From positions 124,001 through 188,000 of the forward strand of contig JBPOGA010000001.1 in assembly GCA_051252415.1 (NCBI GenBank): DNA of 64,000 nucleotides. Reading direction: 5' to 3'. The translations under genes were made by a program, and so were the position numbers. The notes under the pieces are model-generated. The model saw only the letters and a list, made by a program, of their open reading frames with translations. It was not told the DNA's origin and did no database searches. Below are positions 33,564-42,985 of this stretch, one piece after another. Every line of letters begins with the position of its first letter. Within the stretch, counting starts at the first letter, position 1. This DNA comes from JBPOFY01 sp051252415 (GTDB taxonomy: Bacteria > Verrucomicrobiota > Verrucomicrobiia > Opitutales > Coraliomargaritaceae).

Positions 33564-35855
33564 TTATTTAGCCGTCACCGTGCGGACTGCACCATTGGAT
33601 CTGACCGCCACCTCGGCAGCTGGTAGGCCTGGCATGCGACGAATTTCGGACTGCGTCACAACGCCGTCCTTCCATGCGAAATCGACCTCAAAACCACCGC
33701 GTGCGCGCAGCCCCTTCACAGATCCCGTCGGCCATGCTTTAGGCAATGCGGGCAACAGCTCAATCTCACCAGCGTGCGACTGCATCAACATTTCAATGAT
33801 ACCTGCAGCACCTCCGAAGTTTCCATCAATTTGAAACGGCGGGTGCTTATCCAACATCGATGGGAAAGTGGATTTTGCGAAAAGCTTCTCAATATGAGAA
33901 TGTGCGGCATCACCATCACCTAAGCGTGCGTAGAAATTAATGATCCATGCGCGGCTCCAGCCTGTGTGTCCACCACCCGACTTCAAACGATGCGCCAGCA
34001 CCTTCTTAGCAGCCTCCATCATTTCGGGAGTGTCTTGGTAGCTGTATTGACGTCCAGGGTGTAAACCAAAGAGGTGTGAGATATGGCGATGGCCTGGTTC
34101 CGCTTCCGTCACTCCGCTCGTCCACTCAAGAATACGTCCATCCTCGCCAATTTCAACGGGTGCCAACTGAGACAAAGCAGCTTCGAGCTTAGCTCTAAAA
34201 TCAGAATCGATCCCTAGGATTTTGGATGCCTCGATACAAGCAGTGAAGTTCTCATGGATAATCTGGTGGTCCATTGCTGGCCCCATACAAACGGCAGCTT
34301 TCTCACCTTCAGGTGTGCGAAACATATTTTCCGGTGAAATCGATGGACCAGATACGAGCTTACCGCTCTCCGGATGCTCCACCAAGAAGTCTAAATAAAA
34401 CTCAGCGGCTTCTTTCATGAATGGATACGCACGCTCACGCAGAAACGTTTCGTCACGACCATACAAATAGTGCTCCCAGAAATGTGAGCCAACCCAGCCG
34501 CCTGCGACAGGCCACATACCGTAACGTGGCTGACCAAATCCAGTTGTAAAATGCCATGCGTCGGTTGTGTGATGGAGCGCAAAGCCACCCGCACCATACA
34601 TCTCTTGCGCCGTCTTGCGCCCGCTTGGTAATAGCTTTTCGATAAAAGTGAAGAACGGCTCATGGCAGTCTGCCAAGTTCAAGGTTTCCGCAGGCCAGTA
34701 ATTCATCTGCATGTTAATATTCACATGGTAGTCCGAATTCCATGGCGGCTTAATACCATCAGCCCAGATGCCTTGAAGATTGGCTGGCATGGTCCCAGGG
34801 CGCGAACTACTGATCAGCAGGTAACGAGCGAACTGAACATAGAGTGTGGAAAGTGATGGATCATTCAGTCCCTTCTTGGTAGCAGCAATGCGCTTATCGG
34901 TCGGCATATCCGCCGCCGCAGACTGGCCCAAATTGAGGCTAAAACGATTATAGAAACTTTGATATTCTGCAATATGATCGTTCAATGCATCCTCGTAAGA
35001 ACGCTTCATTGCTGCGGCCAGCTGCTTTGCTGTCAACGCAGCGGGATCGCTTTCCTCATAATCAGTGGCGCCTGTAATGACTAACAGCACAGAGCTTGCA
35101 TTTCTAATTCGATAGCCAGCACCATCTGGCTTCACCGATCCGCCCTGATTCACCACCGCTAAACGACAATGCGCATTCACGCCCTTGCCGACAAACTCAT
35201 GCAGGTGCACTTGCTGGTCCTCAACCTTAACTGGAGATGAGAGATGCTTGCGAGAGAGTGTCGCCTTCAAACTAATTTTACCGGGCTTCGAAGCAGAGAG
35301 CTTTATATAGATCGCCTGATCGACAGCAGATGCAAAAAACTCACGCGTATAGACCACTCCATCTAAGGTGAATTGCACACGACTCAGCGCGCGATCGACA
35401 TCCAATTCACGACGATAATTCTTAGCTTTGTCCGAACCATCAAAATTGAGATGCAGCGCAGCCAGCATTTGGTAGGAATTGGAACCAGAGGGTAAACGCT
35501 TACCAAGCAACTTCTCGGAGATCAATTTGTCAGCCTCAACATACTTGCCGTCAAAAAGCAGTTCGCGAATCTCATCAATATGCTCATGCCCACCTTGGCG
35601 ATCAACATTCTCATCGTTCCGGCTCCAGACACTTTCTTCATTCAAAACGATACGATCATTCTTAACACCGCCTTGAAGCATGGCGCCGAGCCGACCATTA
35701 CCAATCGGCATGCCATGATCCCACTGCGGAGCAGGTTGTTCATACCATAAGACATTCTCGGCATTGAGCGCACCACCAGAAAAGACCGAGGCAACAGCGA
35801 GTAACACAACCGACAGCTTGCGGCTTCTAAAAAAATTATAAGGGGGATTTTTCAT
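33564..35855 (-). CDS. GH95 alpha-L-fucosidase (or alpha-L-galactosidase)
   Basis: The 763-residue exported enzyme has a signal peptide about residues 1-32, an N-terminal beta-sandwich opening with WYEQPAPQWDHGMPIGNGRLGAM, and an (alpha/alpha)6 barrel. The GH95 catalytic signatures are visible: NINMQMNYWPAE (near residue 380, supplying the two asparagines that activate water), SISPENMF (near 508, acid glutamate) and QIDGNFGG (near 675). Family members remove alpha-1,2-fucose or alpha-galactose by inversion. Flanked on both sides by sulfatases, it probably trims a sulfated fucose- or galactose-containing algal polysaccharide. Confidence 0.93.
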   Translation of the reverse strand: MKNPPYNFFRSRKLSVVLLAVASVFSGGALNAENVLWYEQPAPQWDHGMPIGNGRLGAMLQGGVKNDRIVLNEESVWSRNDENVDRQGGHEHIDEIRELLFDGKYVEADKLISEKLLGKRLPSGSNSYQMLAALHLNFDGSDKAKNYRRELDVDRALSRVQFTLDGVVYTREFFASAVDQAIYIKLSASKPGKISLKATLSRKHLSSPVKVEDQQVHLHEFVGKGVNAHCRLAVVNQGGSVKPDGAGYRIRNASSVLLVITGATDYEESDPAALTAKQLAAAMKRSYEDALNDHIAEYQSFYNRFSLNLGQSAAADMPTDKRIAATKKGLNDPSLSTLYVQFARYLLISSSRPGTMPANLQGIWADGIKPPWNSDYHVNINMQMNYWPAETLNLADCHEPFFTFIEKLLPSGRKTAQEMYGAGGFALHHTTDAWHFTTGFGQPRYGMWPVAGGWVGSHFWEHYLYGRDETFLRERAYPFMKEAAEFYLDFLVEHPESGKLVSGPSISPENMFRTPEGEKAAVCMGPAMDHQIIHENFTACIEASKILGIDSDFRAKLEAALSQLAPVEIGEDGRILEWTSGVTEAEPGHRHISHLFGLHPGRQYSYQDTPEMMEAAKKVLAHRLKSGGGHTGWSRAWIINFYARLGDGDAAHSHIEKLFAKSTFPSMLDKHPPFQIDGNFGGAAGIIEMLMQSHAGEIELLPALPKAWPTGSVKGLRARGGFEVDFAWKDGVVTQSEIRRMPGLPAAEVAVRSNGAVRTVTAK

Positions 35856-35879
35856 AAAATAGACAGTTTAGTATAACGC

Positions 35880-37292
35880 TTAGTATTCGACAGTATCGCC
35901 AAGTTCCTTGCTGAGGCCTGCTAATGCATGGCGCAACTCGCGAAGCTTACTCGCATACTCAGGGTTATTGGCTAGATCTTTAGTCTCCAGTGGATCATTA
36001 TTCATATCATATAAGCGGTCCACAGATATCTTCGGATAACGAATCAGCTTCCAGCCGTTCTTAGTAATCATCCGCTGACGATCCAAGTAAGCGCCGTAGA
36101 TAGAATCGTAGCTTTTATCACGTTCACCACGGAGCAGAGGTATGATACTTTTGAAATCTACAAAATCTGGCTTTTTCATGCCGGCCAATTCTAGCGTGGT
36201 GGGCACGACATCTTGAAGGTAGATCGAGGCATCCACTTTCTGACCCGCCTTAATCTTTGGTCCTACCACCATGAAAGGCACACGCACACTGTCATCATAC
36301 ATGTTCTGCTTGCCTACAAAACCATGATGGCCAACCGCCAAACCATGGTCTGCGGTAAAGAAGATATAGGTATTATCAGCTTTACCCGATGCTTCCAAAG
36401 TATCGAGAATGACTCCGATCTGATCATCCATATGGGTAATCAAAGCAAAGTATTCTTGGCGATTTACTTTAACGGCATACTCAGTGCGCGGATATGGCAT
36501 GAGTCGCTCATCACGTAAGCCTTTACCGCAAACGGCCTGTGCATACGGATACTCTCCGATGAAACTCTCTGGGACTTTAATTCGATCTAAGGGGTAACGA
36601 TCAATATATTCCTTAGGCGCCTGACGCGGATCATGCGGCGCATTAAACGCAATATACATAAAGAAGGGATTGTCGCTCTTTACGGCGGTCTCAAAATATT
36701 CTAAAGCGTCGTCTTTTACAATTTCACTCCAGTGCTTGCCACCTTCCCAGAAGCCGCCCCACTTCTTCTCCCATGGCTTCCAGCCTTTCTTGTAGGCTTC
36801 TTCGTCTTTAGGACGATTGTATCCTTGAGGCGTTTGATCTGGCATGCCTTTGCGGATGTTTTTAGCGACATCAAAAATCTCCGTTGCATCTGTGCTCACG
36901 TGCCATTTACCCGTCATGTAAGTATCGTAGCCGGCCTGCTTCATCAATTGTGACCACATGCGCCCCTGTTCGACATTCTCGTCCAAATTCAATTTCTCCG
37001 CTTCCCAAACGAAACGTCCCGTATTCAACATCTTGCGACTCGCGACACAAACCGCGCCATTCCAGGCACCCATGTTGTAGGCCTTCGTGAACGATGTCCC
37101 ACTATCGACGAGCCGATCTAGATTCGGCGTATCGATATCCAAATGCCCATGAGCAGCAATCGTCTCGTAGCTCATGTCATCTGCAAAGATGAAGAGAATA
37201 TTCGGCTTCTCGTATGCGGACAGCGCACTGCTCAAAGCGGAGCCAATGCAAAGTATGCAGACAGATAATTTCCGTGGTAATAAATACTTCAT
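35880..37292 (-). CDS. Sulfatase, formylglycine type (S1), variant CVASR
   Basis: The frame opens with a TTG at 37304, but the ATG at 37292 gives a good signal peptide (MKYLLPRKLSVCILCIGSAL), so 37292 is preferred (470 residues). NILFIFADDMSYETIAAHG binds metal and GAVCVASRKMLNTGR holds the formylglycine cysteine C82. Alanine replaces proline in the CxPxR core, as in several iduronate- or choline-sulfatase-like subfamilies. Supporting motifs are YMTGKWHV, FNAPHDPR and FFTADHGLAVGHHG. It sits between GH95 and another sulfatase in the same run; the substrate is unknown. Confidence 0.92.
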   Translation of the reverse strand: MKYLLPRKLSVCILCIGSALSSALSAYEKPNILFIFADDMSYETIAAHGHLDIDTPNLDRLVDSGTSFTKAYNMGAWNGAVCVASRKMLNTGRFVWEAEKLNLDENVEQGRMWSQLMKQAGYDTYMTGKWHVSTDATEIFDVAKNIRKGMPDQTPQGYNRPKDEEAYKKGWKPWEKKWGGFWEGGKHWSEIVKDDALEYFETAVKSDNPFFMYIAFNAPHDPRQAPKEYIDRYPLDRIKVPESFIGEYPYAQAVCGKGLRDERLMPYPRTEYAVKVNRQEYFALITHMDDQIGVILDTLEASGKADNTYIFFTADHGLAVGHHGFVGKQNMYDDSVRVPFMVVGPKIKAGQKVDASIYLQDVVPTTLELAGMKKPDFVDFKSIIPLLRGERDKSYDSIYGAYLDRQRMITKNGWKLIRYPKISVDRLYDMNNDPLETKDLANNPEYASKLRELRHALAGLSKELGDTVEY

Positions 37293-37311
37293 AATTGATA
37301 ACAATCGATGT

Positions 37312-38883
37312 TTAGCGGATGCCTTTTGAAGCGACCATTTCTTTGAGTCGCATTCTCATAGCTTCGGCTCTTTCTGGGTGCTCTGTGATAAGGTTCTTCG
37401 TTTCGCCGGGATCGTCTTTCAAATTATACAATGCCTTGACGATCTGCTTCCCGCTATTTGGCCCCCAGCTCGGTTTAGTGGGTTGTATAAATTTCCAGTC
37501 ACCATTGCGCAATGCGAGAGCAAAGGACTCCTCGATCATATAATCCTGGCCTTTTGTATCATTACCAAGAAACGCTGCTAGAGTGCTCCGACTATCCACC
37601 GCTTCCCCATCAGCCAAATCTAGGTCGAGTAGTTCTGCAAAGGATGCGAGTAAATCGATCTGGTTCACGAGTGCATTGGATCTGCCAGGTTTAATTTTCG
37701 CTGGCCAGCTAACGATAAAGGGCACCCGAGTGCCGCCCTCGTAAATCTGATATTTACCACCACGCCAGATACCTGAACCATCGTGGCCATTATCCTGCTC
37801 CTTGGTGGATGTTCGGACATGGCTGCCGTCTTGGTAGCCGTCGTCGTAAACTGGACCATTATCGCTGGAAAAGACGATGATGGTATTCTCGGCGAGTCCA
37901 TGCGCCTCCAAAGCTTTCATAATTTCACCCGTCGTCCAATCAAACTGCACCATCGCATCACCGCGTTTGCCGAGTTCCGTTGCACCCTGAAATCGTGGAT
38001 GCGGTGCGCGTGGAACATGAATATCCTGTGACGCGAAATAGAGGAAGAATGGCGCATCCTTATGCTTTGCAATGTAGTCCTTAGCCTCTCCAACAAACAC
38101 GTCAGCCATTGTTTCATCATCCCACAAGGCCGACTTGCCACCTGACATATAGCCCATACGGCCGATACCGTTGATAATGCTGTTATTGTGACCATGCGAA
38201 CTCGGATAGTATGTCATCGCCTCGCGATTCTTTTTACCATCTGGATACTGCGTGCTACCGGGTCGGTTCACTGCCTTAGGCGAGTTTCCGACATAGAGCG
38301 GATCTTTGGGATCCAAGTTCACGACATGATGGTTTCTTATATAGACGGTTGGCACACGGTCATTCGTCGATGGCAGTAAGAAGGATTCATCAAAACCTAC
38401 CTCCAAAGGCCCAGGTTGAACCACCCCATTCCAATCGGTCGTGACGCCCTTCACTCCGATGCCTAGATGCCACTTACCAATCACTGCAGTATCGTAGCCC
38501 GCCTGTTTGAAAAGCTTGGGAAGCGTTAACTTATCCGTCGGCACGATCAATGGAGCATCCGGAGGCAGAACCCTCGCGCCATATCTAAACGCATGAATAC
38601 CAGTTAGTAGTGAAAAACGCGAAGGTGTGCAGGTCGATGCCGAACAATGGCCATCGGTAAACACGATGCCACCAGCCGCCAGCTTATCAATGTTCGGGGT
38701 CGGAATCTTCTCCGAACCATACGCACCCACATCACCATATCCAATGTCATCGCCATAGATAACGACCACATTTGGCCTTTTTGAATCTGCAAAGAGCGAG
38801 GACGCCAATGAAATGGCGACAACGCAAGTCGCCGCGATGGCAAGCACTGAGCTGCTGGAGGGTTTCCTATTAAAATTAAACAT
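37312..38883 (-). CDS. Sulfatase, formylglycine type (S1), CTPSR
   Basis: The frame is open from 38916, but the ATG at 38883 starts a better signal region (MFNFNRKPSSSSVLAIAATC), so I choose it (523 residues). NVVVIYGDDIGYGDVGAYG binds metal and the site is SASTCTPSRFSLLTG with C85. VIGKWHLGIG, FFLYFASQDIHVPR and VFSSDNGPVYDDG follow in order. A long insertion around residues 150-240 (VYIRNHHVVNLDPKDPLY) suggests a distinct substrate pocket. It is the first gene of the sulfatase/GH95/GH16 run and follows a repeat-filled gap. Confidence 0.93.
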   Translation of the reverse strand: MFNFNRKPSSSSVLAIAATCVVAISLASSLFADSKRPNVVVIYGDDIGYGDVGAYGSEKIPTPNIDKLAAGGIVFTDGHCSASTCTPSRFSLLTGIHAFRYGARVLPPDAPLIVPTDKLTLPKLFKQAGYDTAVIGKWHLGIGVKGVTTDWNGVVQPGPLEVGFDESFLLPSTNDRVPTVYIRNHHVVNLDPKDPLYVGNSPKAVNRPGSTQYPDGKKNREAMTYYPSSHGHNNSIINGIGRMGYMSGGKSALWDDETMADVFVGEAKDYIAKHKDAPFFLYFASQDIHVPRAPHPRFQGATELGKRGDAMVQFDWTTGEIMKALEAHGLAENTIIVFSSDNGPVYDDGYQDGSHVRTSTKEQDNGHDGSGIWRGGKYQIYEGGTRVPFIVSWPAKIKPGRSNALVNQIDLLASFAELLDLDLADGEAVDSRSTLAAFLGNDTKGQDYMIEESFALALRNGDWKFIQPTKPSWGPNSGKQIVKALYNLKDDPGETKNLITEHPERAEAMRMRLKEMVASKGIR

Positions 38884-39052
38884 ACTATGAGGCTGAAAGT
38901 AGAGTAAACGAATCAAGCGAGAGCGTATAATAAACGCAATATGATCCTATATCTAATTAAACCCCTCCAATAGCGCAATTTTTACAGATAACTGCGTTTA
39001 CGACGAACTTAAGAAGCTCTACCGCCGAATATACGATAATCGGGAGAAAAAG

Positions 39053-39232
39053 CGTAGGGCTCGCGCTCGGAGACTATCTCAAAATTCAATCAATGGGAGC
39101 GTCCGGCTCCGCCCGGACATCTAACCGTCGTAAGGCTAGCTCTGATGTAATGTCGGGACGGAGCCCGACGCTCCAATAGGATACTTTTCGCAATTTTGAG
39201 ACAGTTTCCTCGCGCGATGCTGGCGTGATCGT
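39053..39232. repeat. Family E repeat split by a MITE-like insertion
   Basis: CGTAGGGCTCGCGCTCG at 39053-39069 continues at 39209 as CTCGCGCGATGCTGGCG. Joining the two at the shared CTCG recreates the sequence of the intact copy at 39371 (CGTAGGGCTCGCGCTCGCGC then GATGCTGGCG). The interrupting 139 bases are the element listed separately. Confidence 0.8.
39070..39208. mobile_element. MITE-like element, 139 bp, with terminal inverted repeats and 4-bp target duplication
   Basis: The ends GAGACTATCTCAAAATT (39070-39086) and AATTTTGAGACAGTTTC (39192-39208) are inverted repeats with 15 of 17 positions matching. CTCG flanks both sides (39066-39069, 39209-39212) as a target duplication. The inside is a further long palindrome (GGAGCGTCCGGCTCCGCCCG facing CGGGACGGAGCCCGACGCTC). 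It is too short to encode a transposase, so it must have been moved by one elsewhere, perhaps from an IS with similar ends. A related end-like stretch, GACAGTCTCAAAAAT, is at about 55282. Confidence 0.7.
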
Positions 39233-39370
39233 AAAAATATATCGATTCTCGACGTCTTAATCTTAATCCCCTGAGAAGATTCGTAAGGCTTTCTAATGCA
39301 AAGCTTAGATTACGATTAAGATAAACATAAGAAATCCTACCGACGAAATTCAGAAAATCCAGTGAGAAAC

Positions 39371-39450
39371 CGTAGGGCTCGCGCTCGCGCGATGCTGGCG
39401 TTATCGTAGTCCGTGTGGCCAGTGAAGCGTCGCGCAAGCGCGAGCCCTAC
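39371..39450. repeat. REPIN-like inverted pair, family E (GTAGGGCTCGCGC)
   Basis: Begins CGTAGGGCTCGCGCTCGCGC and ends GCGCAAGCGCGAGCCCTAC: GTAG and CTAC at the feet, each half with a TCGCGC/GCGCGA hairpin. The right foot starts at the last base of the GH2 stop codon (TAG, 39450-39452), so the element abuts the coding region exactly. Confidence 0.85.
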
Positions 39451-42400
39451 TATTTCACGGTAATCTCATCGATATACATACCACCACTCTCAATCGTGGT
39501 TAAACGGATCGTGTTGGCACCTCCACCGAGCGTGATCGATTGCTCAAAGATCTGCCAGTCCTTACCATAATCCTTGGTATTTGGAAGCATCAGCTCCTTA
39601 CTCTGATCATTCACGGTCAAGCGTATGCCACGTCCCGGAGAATTTTTCTTATTACCGCTATAGCGTATTTGTAAAGTGAACTGCCCCGCTGCACCGTCGT
39701 TCTCCTGATACCATTCGACGAATGCACCCTTGTTGTGCCCGAAGTCTAAGTATCCCTTGCCGTTAAAGCCACTGCCGCCCGAGGCCACACGCGCTTTATG
39801 ATACTTCGCATCCTCAGCTTGGTCGCCGCCAGAATCATTACCATTCGAAACATCATCAGCACTCCCCCAATAAAGCCCTTCCTTTGGCCCGAAGCGTTCT
39901 TTCATATTAAACAGCAACTGCTCGCCACGATAGACTGCAGCATGCACGACAGTATTCTCAGGCACCTCGAACGCACCGATGTATTCAGTTTTTGGATTCG
40001 ATCCGTCGATTGAATATAAAATCTTCACATCCGCATCCTGAGCACCACCTCTCAAGGCAATCGACTCAACATCAATGCTCACGGTGTGCGAAGTCATTTG
40101 TTGCTTCTCACCTAATATCGCGCCCGTAATAACCGATGCAGCACCCTCTGGAGAAGTCATCTCAAGGAAGCAACGTGCCAAACCAAAGAATGCCGTGCGA
40201 GAAGTCTGACCGTAGTTGTTCTCCGTATTCACCGGATTGCCACTCTCGAGTGAAAGAATTCGCGCAGGACCATCGATATGATAGTGAATACGATTTTCTG
40301 CGTAAGGATTGAGCACACCCTTTGAATCAACCTGCTCCACTGTAAGGATTGGATATTGTTCGCCTTCAACAGACAAAGTTAACGCTGCGGGTTCGGCAGC
40401 AGTCGTTTGCTCCGACCGTGCAACCTCACGACCATTCTTATACGCGATCGCGACGAGCTTGCCCGGTGTCCAAGGCACCATCCATTCGCACTGCATCTCA
40501 TCCCACTTCGTGCCTGGGCGATCTTTGCCCAAGGATTTGCCGTTTAAAAACAGTTCGACCTCATCACAATTGGAATAGACCCAGACTGGAATTTCCGTGC
40601 CTGCCTCCATTTTTGGATGTGTCCAGTGCGGTAAGATGTGAGCCATCGGCTCGGTTGTCCATTGGCTTTGGTAGAAGTAATAAAGATCTTTCTCGAAACC
40701 AGCTAAGTCCAATGCGCCGCCCATGAATGCGCGGAATGGCCATCCACCATGCACATAGCCAGCTTCACCGAGGTAATCAAAACCTGTCCAGCGGAAGTGA
40801 CCACTGAACCATGGCAAATCACGCATCAGCTCCCAGTTCTTACGGGCCGAGATGCGCACCATCGCATTGTCATAAGAGGAATTAAAAATCTGCTTACGGT
40901 TCTTGCGCTTGCTCGGCTCGATCCAATCGTAAGTGAAGATTTCTTTGTCCGTCAAATCTGGTAGCGGGAACTGCTTCGCCCCCTCTTTCTTACCATCTCG
41001 CCACCAAGTCATTGAGCGGTAATAACCACGAACCTGCCAAGTATGCGGCGCTTCGGTCGCGACAAAGGGTTTATTGTGTAGATCGATGTCATTAATGAAC
41101 GACGGCCGCTCGGAGGCACCATTGACTCCATGCACATCCATAAACTGAGAACCAGAGTGGCCCGAAGTCGTCAATCGAGTCGGGTCCATCTCATGACAAA
41201 CCTCGACTAACTGCTTCGCAACAGGGCCGCCCGTTTCATTACCCAAACTCCAAATAATCACCGACGGATGATTGCGATTAGCCTTCAACCAAGCACGTAG
41301 ATCACGCTCCCACCATTGATCAAAGGCCTGCTTACCATAATCATGCGTCGCTTTCTTTTTCCACCCATCAAAGATCTCATCCATCACCAGCATACCGAGC
41401 TCATCACAGATATCGTAAAAGGCGGGCACCTGCGGGTTGTGCGCCGCTCGAATCGCATTACAGCCCATGTCCTTGAGTAGTTGAACCTTCCAGCGGATGA
41501 GATCATCAGAATAGGCAGCACCGACAGGCCCTGCTTCTAAGTGGTCCGCCACGCCAAGCAGTTTGGTATTTTTACCATTCAACCAAAAACCAGTCTGTGT
41601 ATCCCAGCGCAATGTGCGCACACCAAAGCGCGTCACGACTTCGTCTCCACCGGCGATGGTGCTCTTTGCTGAATACAGAGTCGGGCTCTCGGGGCTCCAC
41701 AGCTTAGGCTTTGCCAAGTCTAGTTCTTGAGTAATCGTCTTCTGGGCACCAGCCTCGAGTTCAAAATCAGTGCGCACCTCTTCGATCACCCCTGAATCAC
41801 TATTTAAAATTTGAGTTCTCAGTATCGACTTCACTTTTCGACTTGAATGATTCGCGAGCTCGGTGGCCACGACCACACGTGCACTGTAAGTATTCACCTC
41901 TGGCGTCTGAATGTGCACACCGTCTTTCCTAATCGCCACTGGATCCGTCGCGACGAGTTTCACATGCGCATAGATGCCGCAACCATGATACCAACGAGCC
42001 GAAGGCTCTAGGCGACTGTCGACCCGCACGGAAATGACATTGTGTCCTGTTTTCAGATGATCCGTTAAGTCATAGTGAAACGGGATATACCCATAAGGTC
42101 GCTTGCCGAGGCGGTGACCATTGAGCCAGACCTCACTGTTCATATACACCGCATCGAAATGAATCGACACACGCTGTCCCTTCCACGAGGACGGAACCTC
42201 AAAATGTTTACGATACCAACCAAGCCCACCTGGCTTATAACCACCGCGATCCTTTTGAGCTGCATCTGGAGCGTAGTCGGCCTCAAAAGCCCAGTCATGA
42301 GGGACATTTAAAACCCGCCAATCGGTGTCGTCATAGTTTGGAAGCTCTGCCCCCGACTGTTCATTTAGCGCAAATTTCCAATTTGCATCAAAGTCAACGA

Positions 42401-42500
42401 CTTCACGAGTCGTCGCCGAACAAGCGATGCTAAATGTTAGCAGGCAAATCGCTATAACCGTTTGAATAAATGTGGGCATCATTTTCATATAAAATCTCAT
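39450..42500 (-). CDS. GH2 family beta-galactosidase-like enzyme with C-terminal carbohydrate-binding module
   Basis: The 1016-residue exported enzyme has a signal peptide about residues 1-28, a GH2 sugar-binding domain (WRVLNVPHDWAFE, VYMNSEVWLNGHRLG), an Ig-like domain and a TIM barrel. The acid/base is in VIIWSLGNETGG (near residue 417) and a likely nucleophile glutamate in PFVATEAPHTW (near 483). Later come a DUF4982-type domain, a chitobiase-like C-terminal Ig segment (about 820-880) and a CBM6/35-type module (about 895-1016). Beta-galactosidase is the best guess; other beta-glycosides are possible. The ATG overlaps a short upstream frame by ATGA. Confidence 0.9.
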   Translation of the reverse strand: MRFYMKMMPTFIQTVIAICLLTFSIACSATTREVVDFDANWKFALNEQSGAELPNYDDTDWRVLNVPHDWAFEADYAPDAAQKDRGGYKPGGLGWYRKHFEVPSSWKGQRVSIHFDAVYMNSEVWLNGHRLGKRPYGYIPFHYDLTDHLKTGHNVISVRVDSRLEPSARWYHGCGIYAHVKLVATDPVAIRKDGVHIQTPEVNTYSARVVVATELANHSSRKVKSILRTQILNSDSGVIEEVRTDFELEAGAQKTITQELDLAKPKLWSPESPTLYSAKSTIAGGDEVVTRFGVRTLRWDTQTGFWLNGKNTKLLGVADHLEAGPVGAAYSDDLIRWKVQLLKDMGCNAIRAAHNPQVPAFYDICDELGMLVMDEIFDGWKKKATHDYGKQAFDQWWERDLRAWLKANRNHPSVIIWSLGNETGGPVAKQLVEVCHEMDPTRLTTSGHSGSQFMDVHGVNGASERPSFINDIDLHNKPFVATEAPHTWQVRGYYRSMTWWRDGKKEGAKQFPLPDLTDKEIFTYDWIEPSKRKNRKQIFNSSYDNAMVRISARKNWELMRDLPWFSGHFRWTGFDYLGEAGYVHGGWPFRAFMGGALDLAGFEKDLYYFYQSQWTTEPMAHILPHWTHPKMEAGTEIPVWVYSNCDEVELFLNGKSLGKDRPGTKWDEMQCEWMVPWTPGKLVAIAYKNGREVARSEQTTAAEPAALTLSVEGEQYPILTVEQVDSKGVLNPYAENRIHYHIDGPARILSLESGNPVNTENNYGQTSRTAFFGLARCFLEMTSPEGAASVITGAILGEKQQMTSHTVSIDVESIALRGGAQDADVKILYSIDGSNPKTEYIGAFEVPENTVVHAAVYRGEQLLFNMKERFGPKEGLYWGSADDVSNGNDSGGDQAEDAKYHKARVASGGSGFNGKGYLDFGHNKGAFVEWYQENDGAAGQFTLQIRYSGNKKNSPGRGIRLTVNDQSKELMLPNTKDYGKDWQIFEQSITLGGGANTIRLTTIESGGMYIDEITVK

Positions 42501-42601
42501 TGAGGTTTCGCAGCAAACGCCGCGAACCCAGTCAAAGCACTAAGAGCCACGCCAATGAAGCACAGCAGCAAACAGAAAAACTGGAGGAAGTTTTTGGTCA
42601 T
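42497..42601 (-). CDS. Possible 34-residue leader peptide gene coupled to the GH2 gene
   Basis: A short frame (MTKNFLQFFCLLLCFIGVAL and 14 more residues ending FAAKPQ) has the makeup of a small membrane or signal peptide, positively charged at the start and then strongly hydrophobic. Its TGA overlaps the ATG of the GH2 gene (ATGA), an arrangement typical of translational coupling. It may be a genuine small protein, a leader controlling GH2 translation, or chance. No homologue is recognised. Confidence 0.35.
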   Translation of the reverse strand: MTKNFLQFFCLLLCFIGVALSALTGFAAFAAKPQ

Positions 42602-42742
42602 TCTAAACCTATAAACAATCAAACAAATAAGAATCTTTATAGCAACTATGGTAAAATGGTTAATCTGAGGAAGTTGGCCCACGCATGAGAACTCACAGTG
42701 CATCGATTGTATTTGGGGAATCAAAGTATGTTCTACGAACGG

Positions 42743-42803
42743 CGGACGTGTGAAACACGTCCCTCCAGCTAATTTTATTGGAGGGACGCGTTTCACGCGT
42801 CCG
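42743..42803. repeat. Long palindrome, family B, second copy
   Basis: CGGACGTGTGAAACACGTCC, CTCCAG, loop, then GGAGGGACGCGTTTCACGCG and TCCG. It matches the copy at 29421-29481 at nearly every stem position; the loop differs (GCTAATTTTATT against AAAATATTATT). Confidence 0.85.
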
Positions 42804-42849
42804 CTTGGCTCATGGATAATGCTGTGCTCTAGAGCATTCGAGGAAAAAG

Positions 42850-42917
42850 GTAGGGTTCGATATCCTTATCGAACCGCCACAGCATGCCAGCGGAGCGTTA
42901 AGGATAACGCTCCCTAC
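42850..42917. repeat. REPIN-like pair with two different hairpins, family G
   Basis: Begins GTAGGGTTCGATATCCTTAT then CGAACC (a hairpin with GTAG foot) and ends GGAGCGTTAAGGATAACGCT then CCCTAC (a different hairpin with CTAC foot). The two stems are unlike each other although both loops contain AAGGATA or its complement, so it is a chimeric pair. Nothing else is seen in the 42602-42985 gap except the family B copy. Confidence 0.75.
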
Positions 42918-42985
42918 CCGACTTTGACGATGAACCTATAAAATAGAGTTAGGGTTCGGATGTGCCTATAGCTTCACGGACAGCT

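Noticed and set aside
39090..39437. Minus-strand frame of 115 codons
   Set aside because: It runs through the MITE-like element and two family E repeats; the peptide reflects palindromic GC-rich repeats and has no protein-like pattern.
42497..42796. Long form (99 codons) of the frame before GH2
   Set aside because: The upstream two thirds lie in a family B palindrome and AT-rich spacer; only the last 34 codons look possibly coding and were listed separately.
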